Source: an uncultured Bacteroidota bacterium
GTDB taxonomy: Bacteria; Bacteroidota; Rhodothermia; Rhodothermales; Salinibacteraceae
Reading direction: 5' to 3'
Length of the DNA: 47,802 bases
NCBI GenBank assembly: GCA_913056185.1
Contig: CAJXLV010000030.1
Span: 1 to 47,802, forward strand
Under the pieces are notes generated by a model. That model had not been told where the DNA came from and did no database searches. It was given only the letters and a program-made list of their open reading frames with translations. The position numbers and the translations under genes are program-made. Of the stretch, positions 14,078 to 23,882 are shown one piece after another (the stretch's first letter is position 1; each line of letters opens with the position of its first letter).

Positions 14078-16942
14078 GTGTTTGTGAACGTACACCCATC
14101 TCCCCAAAGTTCTGTATTTGCGCCGACTGCCTGGCGCCGAGCGTGCGTCGTTGCCTTGTGGTGTGTGGGCATGGTCGTAGCGGCGGGGCCAGCCGTTGCC
14201 CAGCAGGGGCTGCCCGCGCAGGCCGTGGGCATGCTGCAGGTTGGCGACGTGGCCCCACGCGTGAAGAGCCAAGCGCACGCCTCGATCGCAGGCCCGGATG
14301 GGCAGGGCAAAGACGGCCCGATGGCCAAGGTGGGCATGGAGCTGGCGCTCCTCTACCACCAAGCGCAGGCGGCGGGCGCTTCCGGCGTCCGCTCGCTGCG
14401 GGCCGCGACGCCCCGTCCCAAGGCCGCTGCTCCGTCGACGGACCGTCGCCGCCCCCGCAACCGCGTGCTCTCTCCGCTCACACCCGATGGGGAGGCGGTC
14501 TACATCAATGCCATTGCTGCCGAGGACCCCGCGCGCCTGCAGACAGAGCTCCGCGCGCTCGGCCTTACGAAGGACGCCACGGCGGGCGCTGTGGTGTCGG
14601 GCCGGTTCCCGATTGCAGAGCTGCGGGCGGCCGCCCAGCTCTCTGCCCTTCGCGGCATGATTCCGGCCTATGCACAGATCCATGTGGGCAGCGTCGACTC
14701 CGAGGCGGACACCTCTCATGCCACGGTGCAGGTGCGCGAGACGACGGGCCTCGACGGGAGTGGGCAAAAGATCTGCGCGCTGTCCGACAGCTACGACCAG
14801 AGCGACGTGGCGTCCACCACGGCCGCTGACGATGTAGCATCGGGCGACCTGCCGGGCGTTGACAACCCGCTCGGCAACACCGCGCCGGTGGATGTGGTGG
14901 AAGACGGGGCCGCGGGCAATACCGACGAGGGCCGCGCCATGCTGCAGCTGATTCACGATATCGCGCCTGGGGCCACGCTGGGCTTCCACACGGCGTTCGG
15001 GGGCATAGGGGTGTTCGCCCAGGGCATCCGGGACTTGGCCAATGCCGACTGTACGGTGATTGTGGACGATGTGGGGTACAACATCGAGCCCTTTTACCAG
15101 GATGGTCCTGTCTCGAACGCGGTGGACGATGTGGTGACCAACAGGGGCGTGCCGTACTTCTCTTCTGCCGGGAACGACGGGCAGAACTCCTACGAGGCCC
15201 CGTTCCGAGACTCCGGGGAGCCGGGCGTGATTAGCGGCACGTCCGTGGCGCACGACTTCGACCCGTCGGGCGCGACGGACACCCGCCAGGAGATTGCCCT
15301 GGAGGCGGGGGGCAACTTTCGGATCTTTGCCTTTCAGTGGACCGATCCGTCGTCCCTTGTGAGCGGATCGGAGGGGGCGAAGACCGACATCGACGTGGCG
15401 CTCATCGACGAGGCCGGCACCATTGTCGCGGAGTCGAGCAGCAACAACATTCAAAGCGGCGTGCCGGTGGAGAGCATTGACTACACGAACGAGACGGGCA
15501 GTGCCCAGACGCTCGACCTGGTGATTGAGAAGTTTGACGGGCCCGATCCGGAGGAGATCAAGTACGTGTACAGCGGCAGCGACTACGCCATTCAGGAGTA
15601 CGATACGCTCGGGCCCACCGTGTACGGCCATCCGATGGCAGAGGGGGCAATGGCGGTCGCCGCGGCGCCCTTCTTCAACACCGCTGCGTACAACCCAAAC
15701 GTATCGTCGGCCACCCTGGAGTCCTTTTCGTCAAAGGGGGGCATTCCGCTTCTCTTCGACCAGAGTGGCAAGCCTCTGCCGAATCCTGTGGTCCGGCAAA
15801 AGCCGGAGGTGACGGGCACGGACGGCATCGACAACACCTTTTTTGGAACCGACATTTCGGATACGGCCCTTGGCGGACTGGATTCCGACCCGCACCCCAA
15901 CTTTTTTGGAACCTCGGCGGCGGCGCCCAACGTGGCGGCCATTGCCACCCTCATCCGCCAGGCGCGCCCCGGCCTGTTGCCCGCGGGAATCTATGACCGT
16001 CTGCAGTCGACCGCTGCCGATGTGGTCTCGCGCCAGACCCGCGACGGCGAATTCGTGTCGATTCCGGAGGGGGAAGGCGTCGATCCGTGGAGTGGACACG
16101 GCTTCGTGCAGGGGCCCGAGGCGGTGCCGGAGCCCATCGTGGCAGATCTGCAGGCAACGGCCTCCAACCCGACCGATGGCGCAGTGACACTCAACTGGAC
16201 GCCCAGCCCCACGGCCAACATCGAAAGCTATGAGGTGCAGCGGCGCTACTTTAACGGCGCGTTTACGCCTGTGAAGGACGTATCGGGGCCGCCGGTGACG
16301 CTTGACAGCCTCGGCCTCGGGGTCTTTGCGTTTCGGGTGCGCTGGACCCGCGCGGATGGGACCCAGGGCACATCGGCGGCGGTCTCTACCACGTTCAATG
16401 TGCAGGACCTGTCCCTGAACCTCGGCGCGGAAGACGAGTCGGGACGCCGTTCGGTGGACCTCTCCTGGAGCGTGCCGGTGGGCACCGAGGGGTTTACGTA
16501 CCGCGTAGAGCGACGCGCCGGAGCGACGGGAAGCTTTGAGGTGGTCGATGAGCCGTCTCAGACATCGTACACTGCGCCGCGCCAGCTGCCGGGGACGTAT
16601 ACCTACCGCATTGTGTCGGTCAACGGCGAGGGAAATACGCTTTCGAGCCCCCCGGAAGAGGTGACGGTTGAGTTTGGGGGAGAAGTGGCAACTGTGGGGC
16701 CGTACCCCAACCCCGCTCAGGAATACGCTCAGTTCGATCTCACTGCGCGCGCAAGTCAGCCGGTGACCGTCGAGGTGTTTAATACGATCGGCGAACAGGT
16801 GTACACGGAGCGCCGACAGTTGCAGGCCCAGGCGCCCACCACGCTGCGGTTCGACACGTCGATGTGGAGCAGCGGGGTTTACTTCCTGCGTGTACAGGGG
16901 GAAGACTTCTCCAAGACCCGTCGCTTCGCGGTGGTGCAGTAG
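14078..16942 (+). CDS. Secreted subtilase-fold protease with T9SS C-terminal domain
   Basis: A 954-residue exported protein. Order: signal peptide ending AVAQQ (about 42), prodomain-like region, S8-like catalytic domain (about 225-670), two fibronectin type III-like domains (about 690-775, 780-865), and a type IX sorting domain (YPNPAQEYAQFDLTA to FLRVQGEDFSKTRRFAVVQ). Asp237 (LSDSYD), oxyanion Asn366 (SSAGND) and Ser613 (GTSAAAPN) fit subtilases. The position of the catalytic His is occupied by Glu284 in DEGRAMLQLIHDIAPGA, so the triad may be Ser-Glu-Asp as in sedolisins, or the enzyme may be inactive. The start is GTG (14078 or 14084). Its C-terminal module resembles that of the next gene. 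Confidence 0.88.
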   Translation: MFVNVHPSPQSSVFAPTAWRRACVVALWCVGMVVAAGPAVAQQGLPAQAVGMLQVGDVAPRVKSQAHASIAGPDGQGKDGPMAKVGMELALLYHQAQAAGASGVRSLRAATPRPKAAAPSTDRRRPRNRVLSPLTPDGEAVYINAIAAEDPARLQTELRALGLTKDATAGAVVSGRFPIAELRAAAQLSALRGMIPAYAQIHVGSVDSEADTSHATVQVRETTGLDGSGQKICALSDSYDQSDVASTTAADDVASGDLPGVDNPLGNTAPVDVVEDGAAGNTDEGRAMLQLIHDIAPGATLGFHTAFGGIGVFAQGIRDLANADCTVIVDDVGYNIEPFYQDGPVSNAVDDVVTNRGVPYFSSAGNDGQNSYEAPFRDSGEPGVISGTSVAHDFDPSGATDTRQEIALEAGGNFRIFAFQWTDPSSLVSGSEGAKTDIDVALIDEAGTIVAESSSNNIQSGVPVESIDYTNETGSAQTLDLVIEKFDGPDPEEIKYVYSGSDYAIQEYDTLGPTVYGHPMAEGAMAVAAAPFFNTAAYNPNVSSATLESFSSKGGIPLLFDQSGKPLPNPVVRQKPEVTGTDGIDNTFFGTDISDTALGGLDSDPHPNFFGTSAAAPNVAAIATLIRQARPGLLPAGIYDRLQSTAADVVSRQTRDGEFVSIPEGEGVDPWSGHGFVQGPEAVPEPIVADLQATASNPTDGAVTLNWTPSPTANIESYEVQRRYFNGAFTPVKDVSGPPVTLDSLGLGVFAFRVRWTRADGTQGTSAAVSTTFNVQDLSLNLGAEDESGRRSVDLSWSVPVGTEGFTYRVERRAGATGSFEVVDEPSQTSYTAPRQLPGTYTYRIVSVNGEGNTLSSPPEEVTVEFGGEVATVGPYPNPAQEYAQFDLTARASQPVTVEVFNTIGEQVYTERRQLQAQAPTTLRFDTSMWSSGVYFLRVQGEDFSKTRRFAVVQ

Positions 16943-17263
16943 GCGCGGGGGTGTGGCCCTGCGGACAGGCATGTGTGCCCCGCCGCCCTTGAAGAGAAGA
17001 AGGCGGCGGGCGCTTGGAATCCAGCGGCGTTGCGCCTCGCGTCTGTTTCCGCATCCCGTGCCCTCTCCCCACTGGACGAGGGCGATGAGTCCTCGACCGC
17101 GCCCTCCCGCCCGGCTGTGCGTGGGCTCCGAGAACATCGATCTTGGGGAGTGTGCGGGGGCGTGTCCGGCGGGTCGCCTACGGGCCCTGGCGGTCGAAGG
17201 GCAGCTCCCCCTCACCTTCATCGGGCGCATCCCTCCATACGTCCTGGTCACCTTCACGACGCT
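16943..17263. other. Intergenic region between the two secreted protease genes
   Basis: About 320 bp without a supported gene. A strong hairpin lies 36 bp after the protease stop: CCCGCCGCC (16979-16987) pairs with GGCGGCGGG (17002-17010) across a 14-nt loop, but no U-tract follows, so it is at best a weak terminator. The frame of the next gene is open upstream but lacks coding features before its signal peptide. Confidence 0.5.
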
Positions 17264-19198
17264 ATGATTCGCACGTCTTCCCTACTGGTCAGCATCTTTG
17301 TCTGTGCCTGGGGCCTCTTCTGGGGACCGGTCGTCTCCGCTCAGGAGACGCCTCGGATCATGGGGGAGCCCATCCCGCACGAGCAGGTCCTGAGCACGGA
17401 GCGGTACCAAGACTGCGGGCTTCGCAAGCGGGCGGTCAACGCCTTTGTGAGTCACCGCCCCGCGCCGAAACGGAGTCGGCAGACCGCCTCGACCATCGAG
17501 GTCAACTACGGCCCCAACTTCACGCCGGAGGCCCGCGAGGCCTTCGAGCGGGCCGTCGACATCTGGGAGAGCCACATCTCGTCCCCGGTGCCCATTCAGG
17601 TGGACGCGTCCTACGAGGCGCTCGGGGCCGGTGTGCTGGCCGCGGCCGGGCCGAACAATTTTTACGGGGTCGACGCGTCTGGCAACGGGAAAGTCGACGA
17701 CATTGTAGGGGATGCCCTTCGAGACGCGATTGTGGGGGAAGATCCCAGTCCACAAGAGACCGACATCATCGTGAACGTGAACAGCCAGCGGGACGACTGG
17801 CATTTTGGGCCGGGGGACGCGCCGTCCGGCACGATTGACTTCACGTCGGTCGCTCTGCATGAGCTTGGGCATGGACTCAACTACATCGGGTTGTTTTCCC
17901 TTGACCAGGGGCGGGGGGAATATTTCTCAGATACGGTGGAGGGGAATCGGGTCGTCGGGGTCTACGACCGGCAGGTGCTGGAAGAGCAGGGCAGCGGGAC
18001 GCTTCGGGCGCTGACGAATACGAGCATCTACCCGAACCCGTCGGAGGACTTGGGGGAGGCGCTGACGAGTGGGCAGCTGTTCTTTGGGGGGGCGGCCTCT
18101 GAGGCAACCGCCGCCCTGGGCGACGGGCCGCCTCGCCCAAAGCTCTACGCCCCCACTCCGTTCGCGGAGGGGTCGAGCATCGCCCATCTGGACGAGAGCG
18201 CGTACCCGTTCGAGACGCGGAACGCGCTCATGACGCCGCGCATCAATCAGGCGGAGACCAACCGCCAGCCCGGCCCCATCCTGTGTGGCCAGTTCCGAGA
18301 CATGGGCTGGCCCCTCGGCATGGGCTGTCAGCAGTATTTCCGGACTCTCTTTGCGGTATCTGTGGAAGAAGATCCGGGACAAAGCGGCAGCCGGACGCTC
18401 TCGTGGAGGGAGGCGAGCGACGCCAATATCCAGGAATACGTCGTGGACCGTCGCTACTTTGACGGGGCCTTTGAAGAAATCAAACGGGTCGACGCCTCCG
18501 AGGTCAGCGGCTCAAGCCTCACCGTGGAGAACCTGGGCATCGGGACGTTCACCTTTCGGCTGCGCTGGGTGCAGGGGGACTCGACGGTGATCTCCCCCGA
18601 GCGAGTGCGCGACACAATTGCTGTGCGGGACGTGGCCCCCCGCATCTCGAGCCGCGACGCTCAGGAGCGCGGGACAATCAACTTGTCCTGGACGGTCCCC
18701 CCGGGCACGTCCTCCGACTTCGTGTACCGGATCGAGCGGCGGGAGGGGCGCGATGGCCCGTTTGAGCCGGTGGCCTCCGTGCCTCAGGGGACCGACGCGG
18801 GAGAGGAGGAACGAAAGCGGTACACGGCGGAGCGCCAGACGCCGGGCCGCTACGAGTATCGTGTTCGGGCGGAGGACGAAGCCGGGAACGCCGTGACGAG
18901 TGCCGCCCGCGAGGTGGAGGTCGACTTTGAGGGCGACGTCTACGCGCTGGGGCCGTACCCGAACCCTGTGCGGGAGACGGCGTCGTTCGACCTGACGGCC
19001 CGCGAGTCTCAGAGCATGCAGGTGGAGGTCTACAATACGCTTGGGAAACGGGTGTACCGGGAGGAGCGTGAGGTCCGCCCGCAGGATCCCACGTTCCTTT
19101 CCATCGACGTCAGCCAGTGGGCCAGCGGCGTGTACTTCCTGCGCCTGCGGGGAGAGGGGAGCGTCGGGCAAACCAGGAAGATGGTCGTCGCTCATTGA
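17264..19198 (+). CDS. Secreted zincin metalloprotease with T9SS C-terminal domain
   Basis: A 644-residue exported protein. Signal peptide to VVSAQ (about 26); catalytic region with HELGHGLNYIG (His199, Glu200, His203); then SSIAHLDESAYPFETRNALMTP (301-324), which in related zincins follows the active site and may supply the third zinc ligand (His308), since the metzincin third His after HELGH is missing. Two fibronectin-like domains and a sorting domain (PYPNPVRETASFDLTA to the end) follow. The ATG at 17264 starts the signal peptide. The domain segments RRYFDGAFEEIKRV and LGIGTFTFRLRW match the same positions of the preceding protease, so the tail modules are duplicated. Confidence 0.88.
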   Translation: MIRTSSLLVSIFVCAWGLFWGPVVSAQETPRIMGEPIPHEQVLSTERYQDCGLRKRAVNAFVSHRPAPKRSRQTASTIEVNYGPNFTPEAREAFERAVDIWESHISSPVPIQVDASYEALGAGVLAAAGPNNFYGVDASGNGKVDDIVGDALRDAIVGEDPSPQETDIIVNVNSQRDDWHFGPGDAPSGTIDFTSVALHELGHGLNYIGLFSLDQGRGEYFSDTVEGNRVVGVYDRQVLEEQGSGTLRALTNTSIYPNPSEDLGEALTSGQLFFGGAASEATAALGDGPPRPKLYAPTPFAEGSSIAHLDESAYPFETRNALMTPRINQAETNRQPGPILCGQFRDMGWPLGMGCQQYFRTLFAVSVEEDPGQSGSRTLSWREASDANIQEYVVDRRYFDGAFEEIKRVDASEVSGSSLTVENLGIGTFTFRLRWVQGDSTVISPERVRDTIAVRDVAPRISSRDAQERGTINLSWTVPPGTSSDFVYRIERREGRDGPFEPVASVPQGTDAGEEERKRYTAERQTPGRYEYRVRAEDEAGNAVTSAAREVEVDFEGDVYALGPYPNPVRETASFDLTARESQSMQVEVYNTLGKRVYREEREVRPQDPTFLSIDVSQWASGVYFLRLRGEGSVGQTRKMVVAH

Positions 19199-19226
19199 TT
19201 TCTCCCCCGGCCGAAGCCGGGAGAAA
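19199..19226. terminator. Bidirectional hairpin between metalloprotease and gyrA
   Basis: TTTCTCCC-CC-GGC (19199-19211) pairs with GCCGGGAGAAA (19216-19226) in an 11-bp stem with a CC bulge. On the minus strand the loop is TTCG, a very stable tetraloop. It fills nearly all of the 30-bp gap between convergent genes and would block read-through from both sides. There is no long U-tract. Confidence 0.7.
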
Positions 19227-19228
19227 AG

Positions 19229-21934
19229 TCAAGAGGCGTCTTCCACGGCGTCGGAGGCCGCGTCGTCGTCCATTTCGCCGTTCGTCGCGGCGGCGGTATC
19301 GTCGGCCTCGTCCGCCGCCTCCGGCTCGTCGGTGTCGGCCACGCGGGTGACGTCCGCAATGTTGTCGCCGTCCCTGAGGTCGATCACGCGGACGCCCTGC
19401 GTGTTGCGGCCCATGGTGCTAATTTCCGCGACCCGCGTGCGAATCATAATGCCGTTTTCGGTGATGATCATGAGGTCCTCGTCGCCGTACACGCCGCGGA
19501 TGGCGACCAGGTCGCCGGTGCGGTCGGTGTGGTTGAGGGTGATGAGGCCCTTTCCGCCGCGGCTCTGCACGCGGTAGTCCGCGAGTGCCGTGCGCTTGCC
19601 GTAGCCGTGCTCGGCGATGGCCAGCACATCCATTGTGTCGTGCTCCTCAGGGGGCACACTGATCATGCCCACCATTTCTTGGTCGTCGGGCAGCGTCATG
19701 CCGCGGACGCCCCGGGTGTTGCGGCCCATGGGGCGGGCGTCGTTCTCGTTGAAGTGGACCGCCCGTCCGCCGGAGGAGGCCACCACCACGGTGTGGTCGC
19801 CGTTGGTGAGCGTGGCCTCCAGCAGCTCGTCGCCCTCGTCAATCTTGATGCCAATGATGCCGTTGGAGCGCGGGCGGCTGTAGGCGTCGAGGCTCGTTTT
19901 CTTCACCATGCCCTGCCGGGTGGCCGCGAGGACGTGGTGGTTGTTGAGAAACTCCTCGTCCTCGAAGTTTTCCTTCCTCACGCTGATGACGGCCCGCACG
20001 CGGTCGTCGGGGTCGATGTTGATGAGCTGGCGGATGGAGCGGCCCTTGGCCGTGCGGCTCCCTTCCGGAATCTCGAAGGGGCGCAGCCAGAAGCACTGGC
20101 CCTTGTCCGTGAAGACGAGGAGCACGTCGTGCGAGTGGCACACGTAGAGGTGCTCGATGAAGTCGTCCTCCCGCTTGCCCGTGCCGCGCATGCCCACGCC
20201 GCCGCGGCCCTGCGTGCGGTACGTGTCAATGGGCGTGCGCTTCGTCAAGCCCTGGTGCGTGATGGTGACCACCACCCGCTCCCGCTCGATGAGGTCCTCG
20301 ATGATGATGTCGTCGCCGCCGGTGTAGTCGATCTCGGTGCGGCGCTCGTCGTCGAACCGCTCCTTCACCGTCAGCAGTTCCTCCTTGATGATCTCCATCC
20401 GGCGCGCGCGGCTGGAGAGAATGCGCTTCAGCGCCTTGATTTTCTCGATGATGTCCTCGTACTCGCCGATGATTTTTTCGCGCTCCAGCCCGGTGAGGCG
20501 ACTGAGGCGGAGGCGCAGGATCGCGTTGGCCTGGGCTTCGGTGAGCCAGTGTCCCTCCTCAGGCTGGTCCACCAGCTCCGCGTACTCGTCGCCCAGCAGC
20601 GCCTGCACGGTGTCCTGGTCGCGGTCGGCCTCCACCGGCGGGGTGAGCGGGACGTTGAGTTGGCGCAGGGCGTCCTCCGACAGCGCATCGGGGTAGGTGC
20701 CGCGCCGGAGGTTGTGGCGGGCCGTGTCGGTATCGGGGGAGTGGCGAATGATGGCGATGACGGCGTCGAGGTGGTCGAGCGCCAGGGTCAGCCCCTCCAG
20801 AATGTGCGCCCGGTCCTGGGCCTTTTCCAGGTCATACTCCGTGCGGCGCACCACAATCTCGTGGCGGTGCTCGACGTAGTGCCGGAGGGCGTCCTTGAGG
20901 TCGACCACCTTCGGGCGCCCGTTCACCAGCGCCACCATGTTGACGCCGAAGGTGTCCTGCAGGCGCGAGTGCTTGTAAATCTGGTTCCTGACGATCTCGG
21001 CGTTGGCCCCCTGTTTCAGCTCAACGACGATGCGGAGGCCGTCGCGGTCGCTCTCGTCGCGCAGGTCGGCGATGCCTTCGATGCGCTCCTGGCGCACGCG
21101 GTCGGCGATGCGCTCCACCTCGCGGCTCTTGTTCACCTGGTACGGCAGCTCGGTCACGATGAGCGCGTCGCGCCCGCTGCGCACCTCCTCCTCGTGCATC
21201 TTGGCGCGCATCACGACCCGCCCGCGACCGGTGTGGTACGCCTCGTAGACGCCCGCGTAGCCGTAGATAATGCCGCCGGTGGGGAAGTCCGGCGCCGGCA
21301 GGTGCTCCATCAGGTCGTCGATCTCGATCTCCGGGTCGTCGATGTAGGCGACCGTGGCGTCGATCGTCTCGCCGAGGTTGTGGGGGGGGATCTTGGTGGC
21401 CATGCCCACGGCGATGCCGTCGGCCCCGTTCACCAGCATGTTGGGGAAGGCGGCCGGGAGCACGGTCGGCTCCTCCATCGTCCCGTCGAAGTTTTCCTGC
21501 GTGTTGACGGTCTCCTTGCCAATGTCCGTCAGCATCTGCTCGGCAACCCGCGTCATGCGAGCCTCTGTGTAGCGCATGGCCGCCGCCGAGTCGCCATCGA
21601 CCGAGCCGAAGTTGCCCTGCCCGTCGGCCAGCGGATAGCGCATGGAGAAGTGCTGAGCCATGCGCACGAGCGTGTCGTAGACCGACGAGTCGCCGTGCGG
21701 GTGATACTTGCCGAGCACCTCGCCCACGATGCGGGCGCTCTTTTTGTAGCTGGCCCCCTGGGTGAGGCCGAGCTCGTGCATGCCGTACAGGACGCGCCGG
21801 TGCACCGGCTTGAGGCCGTCGCGCACATCGGGGAGCGCCCGGCTCACAATCACCGACATGGAGTAGTCGATGTAGGAGGACTTCATCTCCTCCTCGATGT
21901 TGATGGGGATCACGCGGCTGTTGTCCGCTTCCAT
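19229..21934 (-). CDS. gyrA: DNA gyrase subunit A
   Basis: The DNA-cleaving subunit of gyrase, which introduces negative supercoils. The 901-residue product keeps E. coli numbering at the active site: Tyr122 in [10 protein letters not shown], and the quinolone-resistance region [18 protein letters not shown] with Ser83 and Asp87 but Ser at position 84, where E. coli has Ala. The C-terminal wrapping domain begins with QGRGGVG and contains a second QSRGGKG, both GyrA-box-like. The protein ends in a long Asp/Glu/Ala tail (about the last 45 residues), typical of halophile acidification. ATG at 21934 matches the family start. No gyrB is adjacent. Confidence 0.98.
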   Translation of the reverse strand: MEADNSRVIPINIEEEMKSSYIDYSMSVIVSRALPDVRDGLKPVHRRVLYGMHELGLTQGASYKKSARIVGEVLGKYHPHGDSSVYDTLVRMAQHFSMRYPLADGQGNFGSVDGDSAAAMRYTEARMTRVAEQMLTDIGKETVNTQENFDGTMEEPTVLPAAFPNMLVNGADGIAVGMATKIPPHNLGETIDATVAYIDDPEIEIDDLMEHLPAPDFPTGGIIYGYAGVYEAYHTGRGRVVMRAKMHEEEVRSGRDALIVTELPYQVNKSREVERIADRVRQERIEGIADLRDESDRDGLRIVVELKQGANAEIVRNQIYKHSRLQDTFGVNMVALVNGRPKVVDLKDALRHYVEHRHEIVVRRTEYDLEKAQDRAHILEGLTLALDHLDAVIAIIRHSPDTDTARHNLRRGTYPDALSEDALRQLNVPLTPPVEADRDQDTVQALLGDEYAELVDQPEEGHWLTEAQANAILRLRLSRLTGLEREKIIGEYEDIIEKIKALKRILSSRARRMEIIKEELLTVKERFDDERRTEIDYTGGDDIIIEDLIERERVVVTITHQGLTKRTPIDTYRTQGRGGVGMRGTGKREDDFIEHLYVCHSHDVLLVFTDKGQCFWLRPFEIPEGSRTAKGRSIRQLINIDPDDRVRAVISVRKENFEDEEFLNNHHVLAATRQGMVKKTSLDAYSRPRSNGIIGIKIDEGDELLEATLTNGDHTVVVASSGGRAVHFNENDARPMGRNTRGVRGMTLPDDQEMVGMISVPPEEHDTMDVLAIAEHGYGKRTALADYRVQSRGGKGLITLNHTDRTGDLVAIRGVYGDEDLMIITENGIMIRTRVAEISTMGRNTQGVRVIDLRDGDNIADVTRVADTDEPEAADEADDTAAATNGEMDDDAASDAVEDAS

Positions 21935-22060
21935 GTGTGGGGGGACTGCTGGTGCGGAAGGGGTTGCGACAAGGGAGGGGGCCGCCGAGGGCGGCGTGGC
22001 AAAAGTCTCTCTATTCGTTCCAACATACCCACACGGGGGGAGAAGTGCCACCTCCCGTTC

Positions 22061-22074
22061 CCCCCGAAAGGGGG
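22061..22074. other. GNRA-capped hairpin in the gyrA/GDPD divergent gap
   Basis: CCCCCGAAAGGGGG forms a 5-bp G-C stem with a GAAA tetraloop, between the divergent gyrA and glycerophosphodiesterase genes. It would be in the 5' untranslated RNA of one of them. Function unknown. Confidence 0.4.
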
Positions 22075-22227
22075 CTGCACCGGCTTTTGACAGGGCCCTA
22101 CGACGAAGCTCCGCAAGAGCCCTAAAGGGGTTGCCGCCCGACCCGAGTGGGGCCGAACCGCGCCTGTATGGAGACGTTTTGGAAGTGGAATTCTTCCCTC
22201 TTCCTTTTTGCTCCCCAGCCCGCTCCG

Positions 22228-23193
22228 ATGCATCCAGTGATTTGTGCTCTTGTTCTTGGGGCTGTGGGCCTCGCCGTGGCGGCCGGGCCTGGCGGGACCG
22301 AGGTGCGCGGCCCGGAACGGGGCCCGGCGGGCTTCGACCTCCAGGGCCATCGCGGCGCTCGCGGGCTCGCCCCCGAGAACACGATTCCCGCGTTCCGGCG
22401 GGCGCTGGAGATCGGCGTGACGACCCTGGAGATGGACGTCGTGATCGGTGGGGACGGGCGGGTCGTGGTCTCGCACGAGCCGTGGATGAACCCCAAGATT
22501 TGCAGCCTGCCCTCCGGCGCGCCCGTCCCCCCCGACGCGGCGAAGGAGCACGCCCTCTACCACATGCCCTACGCCGAGATCGAGCAGTACGACTGCGGCC
22601 GTCGGCAGCACCCCGACTTCCCCCGACAGGCGACGCAGCCCGCCGCAAAGCCGCGGCTCCGCGACGTAATCGGGAGGGCAGAGTCCTACGTCGCCGAGCA
22701 CGACCGCCCGCCCGTCTTCTACAACATCGAGATCAAGTCGTGGCCCGAGGGGGACGAGACGTTTCACCCCAGGCCCGAGACCTTCGCACGCCGGGTGCTC
22801 GGCGTGGTGCGCGAGGGCGGCGTGGCGGCCCGGACCACCATCCAGTCGTTCGACGAGCGGGCCCTCCGCGCCACGCAACAGCTGCGGGACGACGAGCCCC
22901 CCGAGACTGCGGTGCGGCTCGCTCTCCTTGTGGTCGACGGGACGGCGGCCCGTCTCCCCGAGCAGCTCGACGAACTCGGCTTCACGCCGGACCTCTACAG
23001 CCCGGCCCACGCGTCCGTGGACGAGGCCCTCGTGCACGCGGCCCACAAGCGAGGCCTACAGGTGGTGCCGTGGACGGTCAACAAGCGTGAGCAGATGCAC
23101 CGTCTCCTCCGCCTCGGGGTCGACGGTCTCATCACCGACCATCCGGACGTTGGCCGAGACGTCGTGGCGGCGATGGAGCCCGCAACGGAGTAG
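22228..23193 (+). CDS. Exported glycerophosphodiester phosphodiesterase
   Basis: Hydrolyses glycerophosphodiesters to glycerol-3-phosphate and an alcohol, in the periplasm judging from its signal peptide ([20 protein letters not shown]). The 321-residue product has the GDPD residues in order: [13 protein letters not shown] (His41, Arg42, Glu50, Asn51), LEMDV (Glu68, Asp70), VSHEP (His83), NIEIKS, and the C-terminal VPWTVNK and [11 protein letters not shown]. The stretch with Cys residues ([14 protein letters not shown]) follows the family of UgpQ-like periplasmic forms. ATG at 22228 starts the signal peptide. Confidence 0.92.
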   Translation: MHPVICALVLGAVGLAVAAGPGGTEVRGPERGPAGFDLQGHRGARGLAPENTIPAFRRALEIGVTTLEMDVVIGGDGRVVVSHEPWMNPKICSLPSGAPVPPDAAKEHALYHMPYAEIEQYDCGRRQHPDFPRQATQPAAKPRLRDVIGRAESYVAEHDRPPVFYNIEIKSWPEGDETFHPRPETFARRVLGVVREGGVAARTTIQSFDERALRATQQLRDDEPPETAVRLALLVVDGTAARLPEQLDELGFTPDLYSPAHASVDEALVHAAHKRGLQVVPWTVNKREQMHRLLRLGVDGLITDHPDVGRDVVAAMEPATE

Positions 23194-23285
23194 GGGCGCA
23201 GCGGCACTGCCCGCTACGCTCCGAACCAGCACGTCCGTGAGCGCTTTCCAGACATGCATACACTCTGCACAATCTCTCACCTTCC

Positions 23286-23570
23286 ATGCCGCACACTGCC
23301 GCCACCACCGACGAGGCCGACACGCACTACCAACAGTGGAAGATGCTCGCCCCCCTCGGGCTTCTCGCCACCGGGCTTGGGGCCAGCGGGGTGGGGCAGT
23401 CGACCCTGATGAAGGGGCGGGGCGACGCGACCTGGAAATGGGTGGCGGCCGGCACGGCCAGTCTTGTGGCGCTCAATGCCGGGCTCAGCCTGTTCGGCGA
23501 TGCGGTGAAGCACCGCGCGCTCTACGAGTGGCACGCCGCCGAGGCCGATAGCGAGGCAGGCGGGAGGTAG
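23286..23570 (+). CDS. Small predicted membrane protein
   Basis: A 94-residue protein of unknown function. It has a polar N-terminus, two hydrophobic segments (LAPLGLLATGLGASGVG, about 21-37, and WVAAGTASLVALNAGLSLFG, about 52-71), and a polar C-terminus rich in Ala, Glu and His. The short loop between segments is basic (KGRGDATWK), so both ends are probably outside the cytoplasm. It follows the glycerophosphodiesterase by 92 bp on the same strand. The ATG at 23286 is good. No family recognised. Confidence 0.7.
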   Translation: MPHTAATTDEADTHYQQWKMLAPLGLLATGLGASGVGQSTLMKGRGDATWKWVAAGTASLVALNAGLSLFGDAVKHRALYEWHAAEADSEAGGR

Positions 23571-23882
23571 CCCATCCGGCCCCAGCAGGGGCTCCGGGCA
23601 CGTCGGGAACACGCCCAGTCCCGATTCCCCCCGAATGTACAGGGCCGTGCACGCCTCCCCTTCTTGCCTTCCTTCCCGGCCTCCGGTATTCTGGTACCCA
23701 CGGCTCTCGTTTCCGCGTCTAAAAGAGACCCCTTCAAAACGGACCGAGGGTTGGCAGGCGGACGCTGGGTCTCCGCCCCCATCCGCGGTCGTTTTCATCG
23801 GGGGGCGTGTCCCCGCCGCGTCGTCGAGGAGGGGGCGCGGGCGCACGACCGCACATTCTCTGATCATGGATCCCACAGCCCC
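23571..23882 (+). other. Leader region of otsA with a six-codon upstream frame
   Basis: About 310 bp without a supported gene. Near its end an ATG at 23866 opens a six-codon frame (MDPTAP) whose TGA stop (23884-23886) overlaps the probable TTG start of otsA (23883) as TTGA. This could be a coupled leader peptide, or a sign that the true otsA start is this ATG with a one-base error in the sequence. Confidence 0.4.

Noticed and set aside
14051-15631. 526-codon open frame antisense to the subtilase-like gene
   Set aside because: The protease carries signal peptide, catalytic and sorting motifs; the antisense product has none.
16979-17010. Strong GC hairpin as a terminator of the subtilase-like gene
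   Set aside because: A good 9-bp stem but a 14-nt loop and no U-tract, so it is only noted in the intergenic entry.
17090-17263. Plus-strand frame ending just before the metalloprotease, with a Cys-containing protein-like stretch
   Set aside because: No start with a plausible ribosome site, no family similarity, and it ends in the leader of the next gene.
19529-22090. 853-codon open frame antisense to gyrA
   Set aside because: gyrA on the other strand is certain; the shadow protein is Val/His/Arg-rich and without domains.
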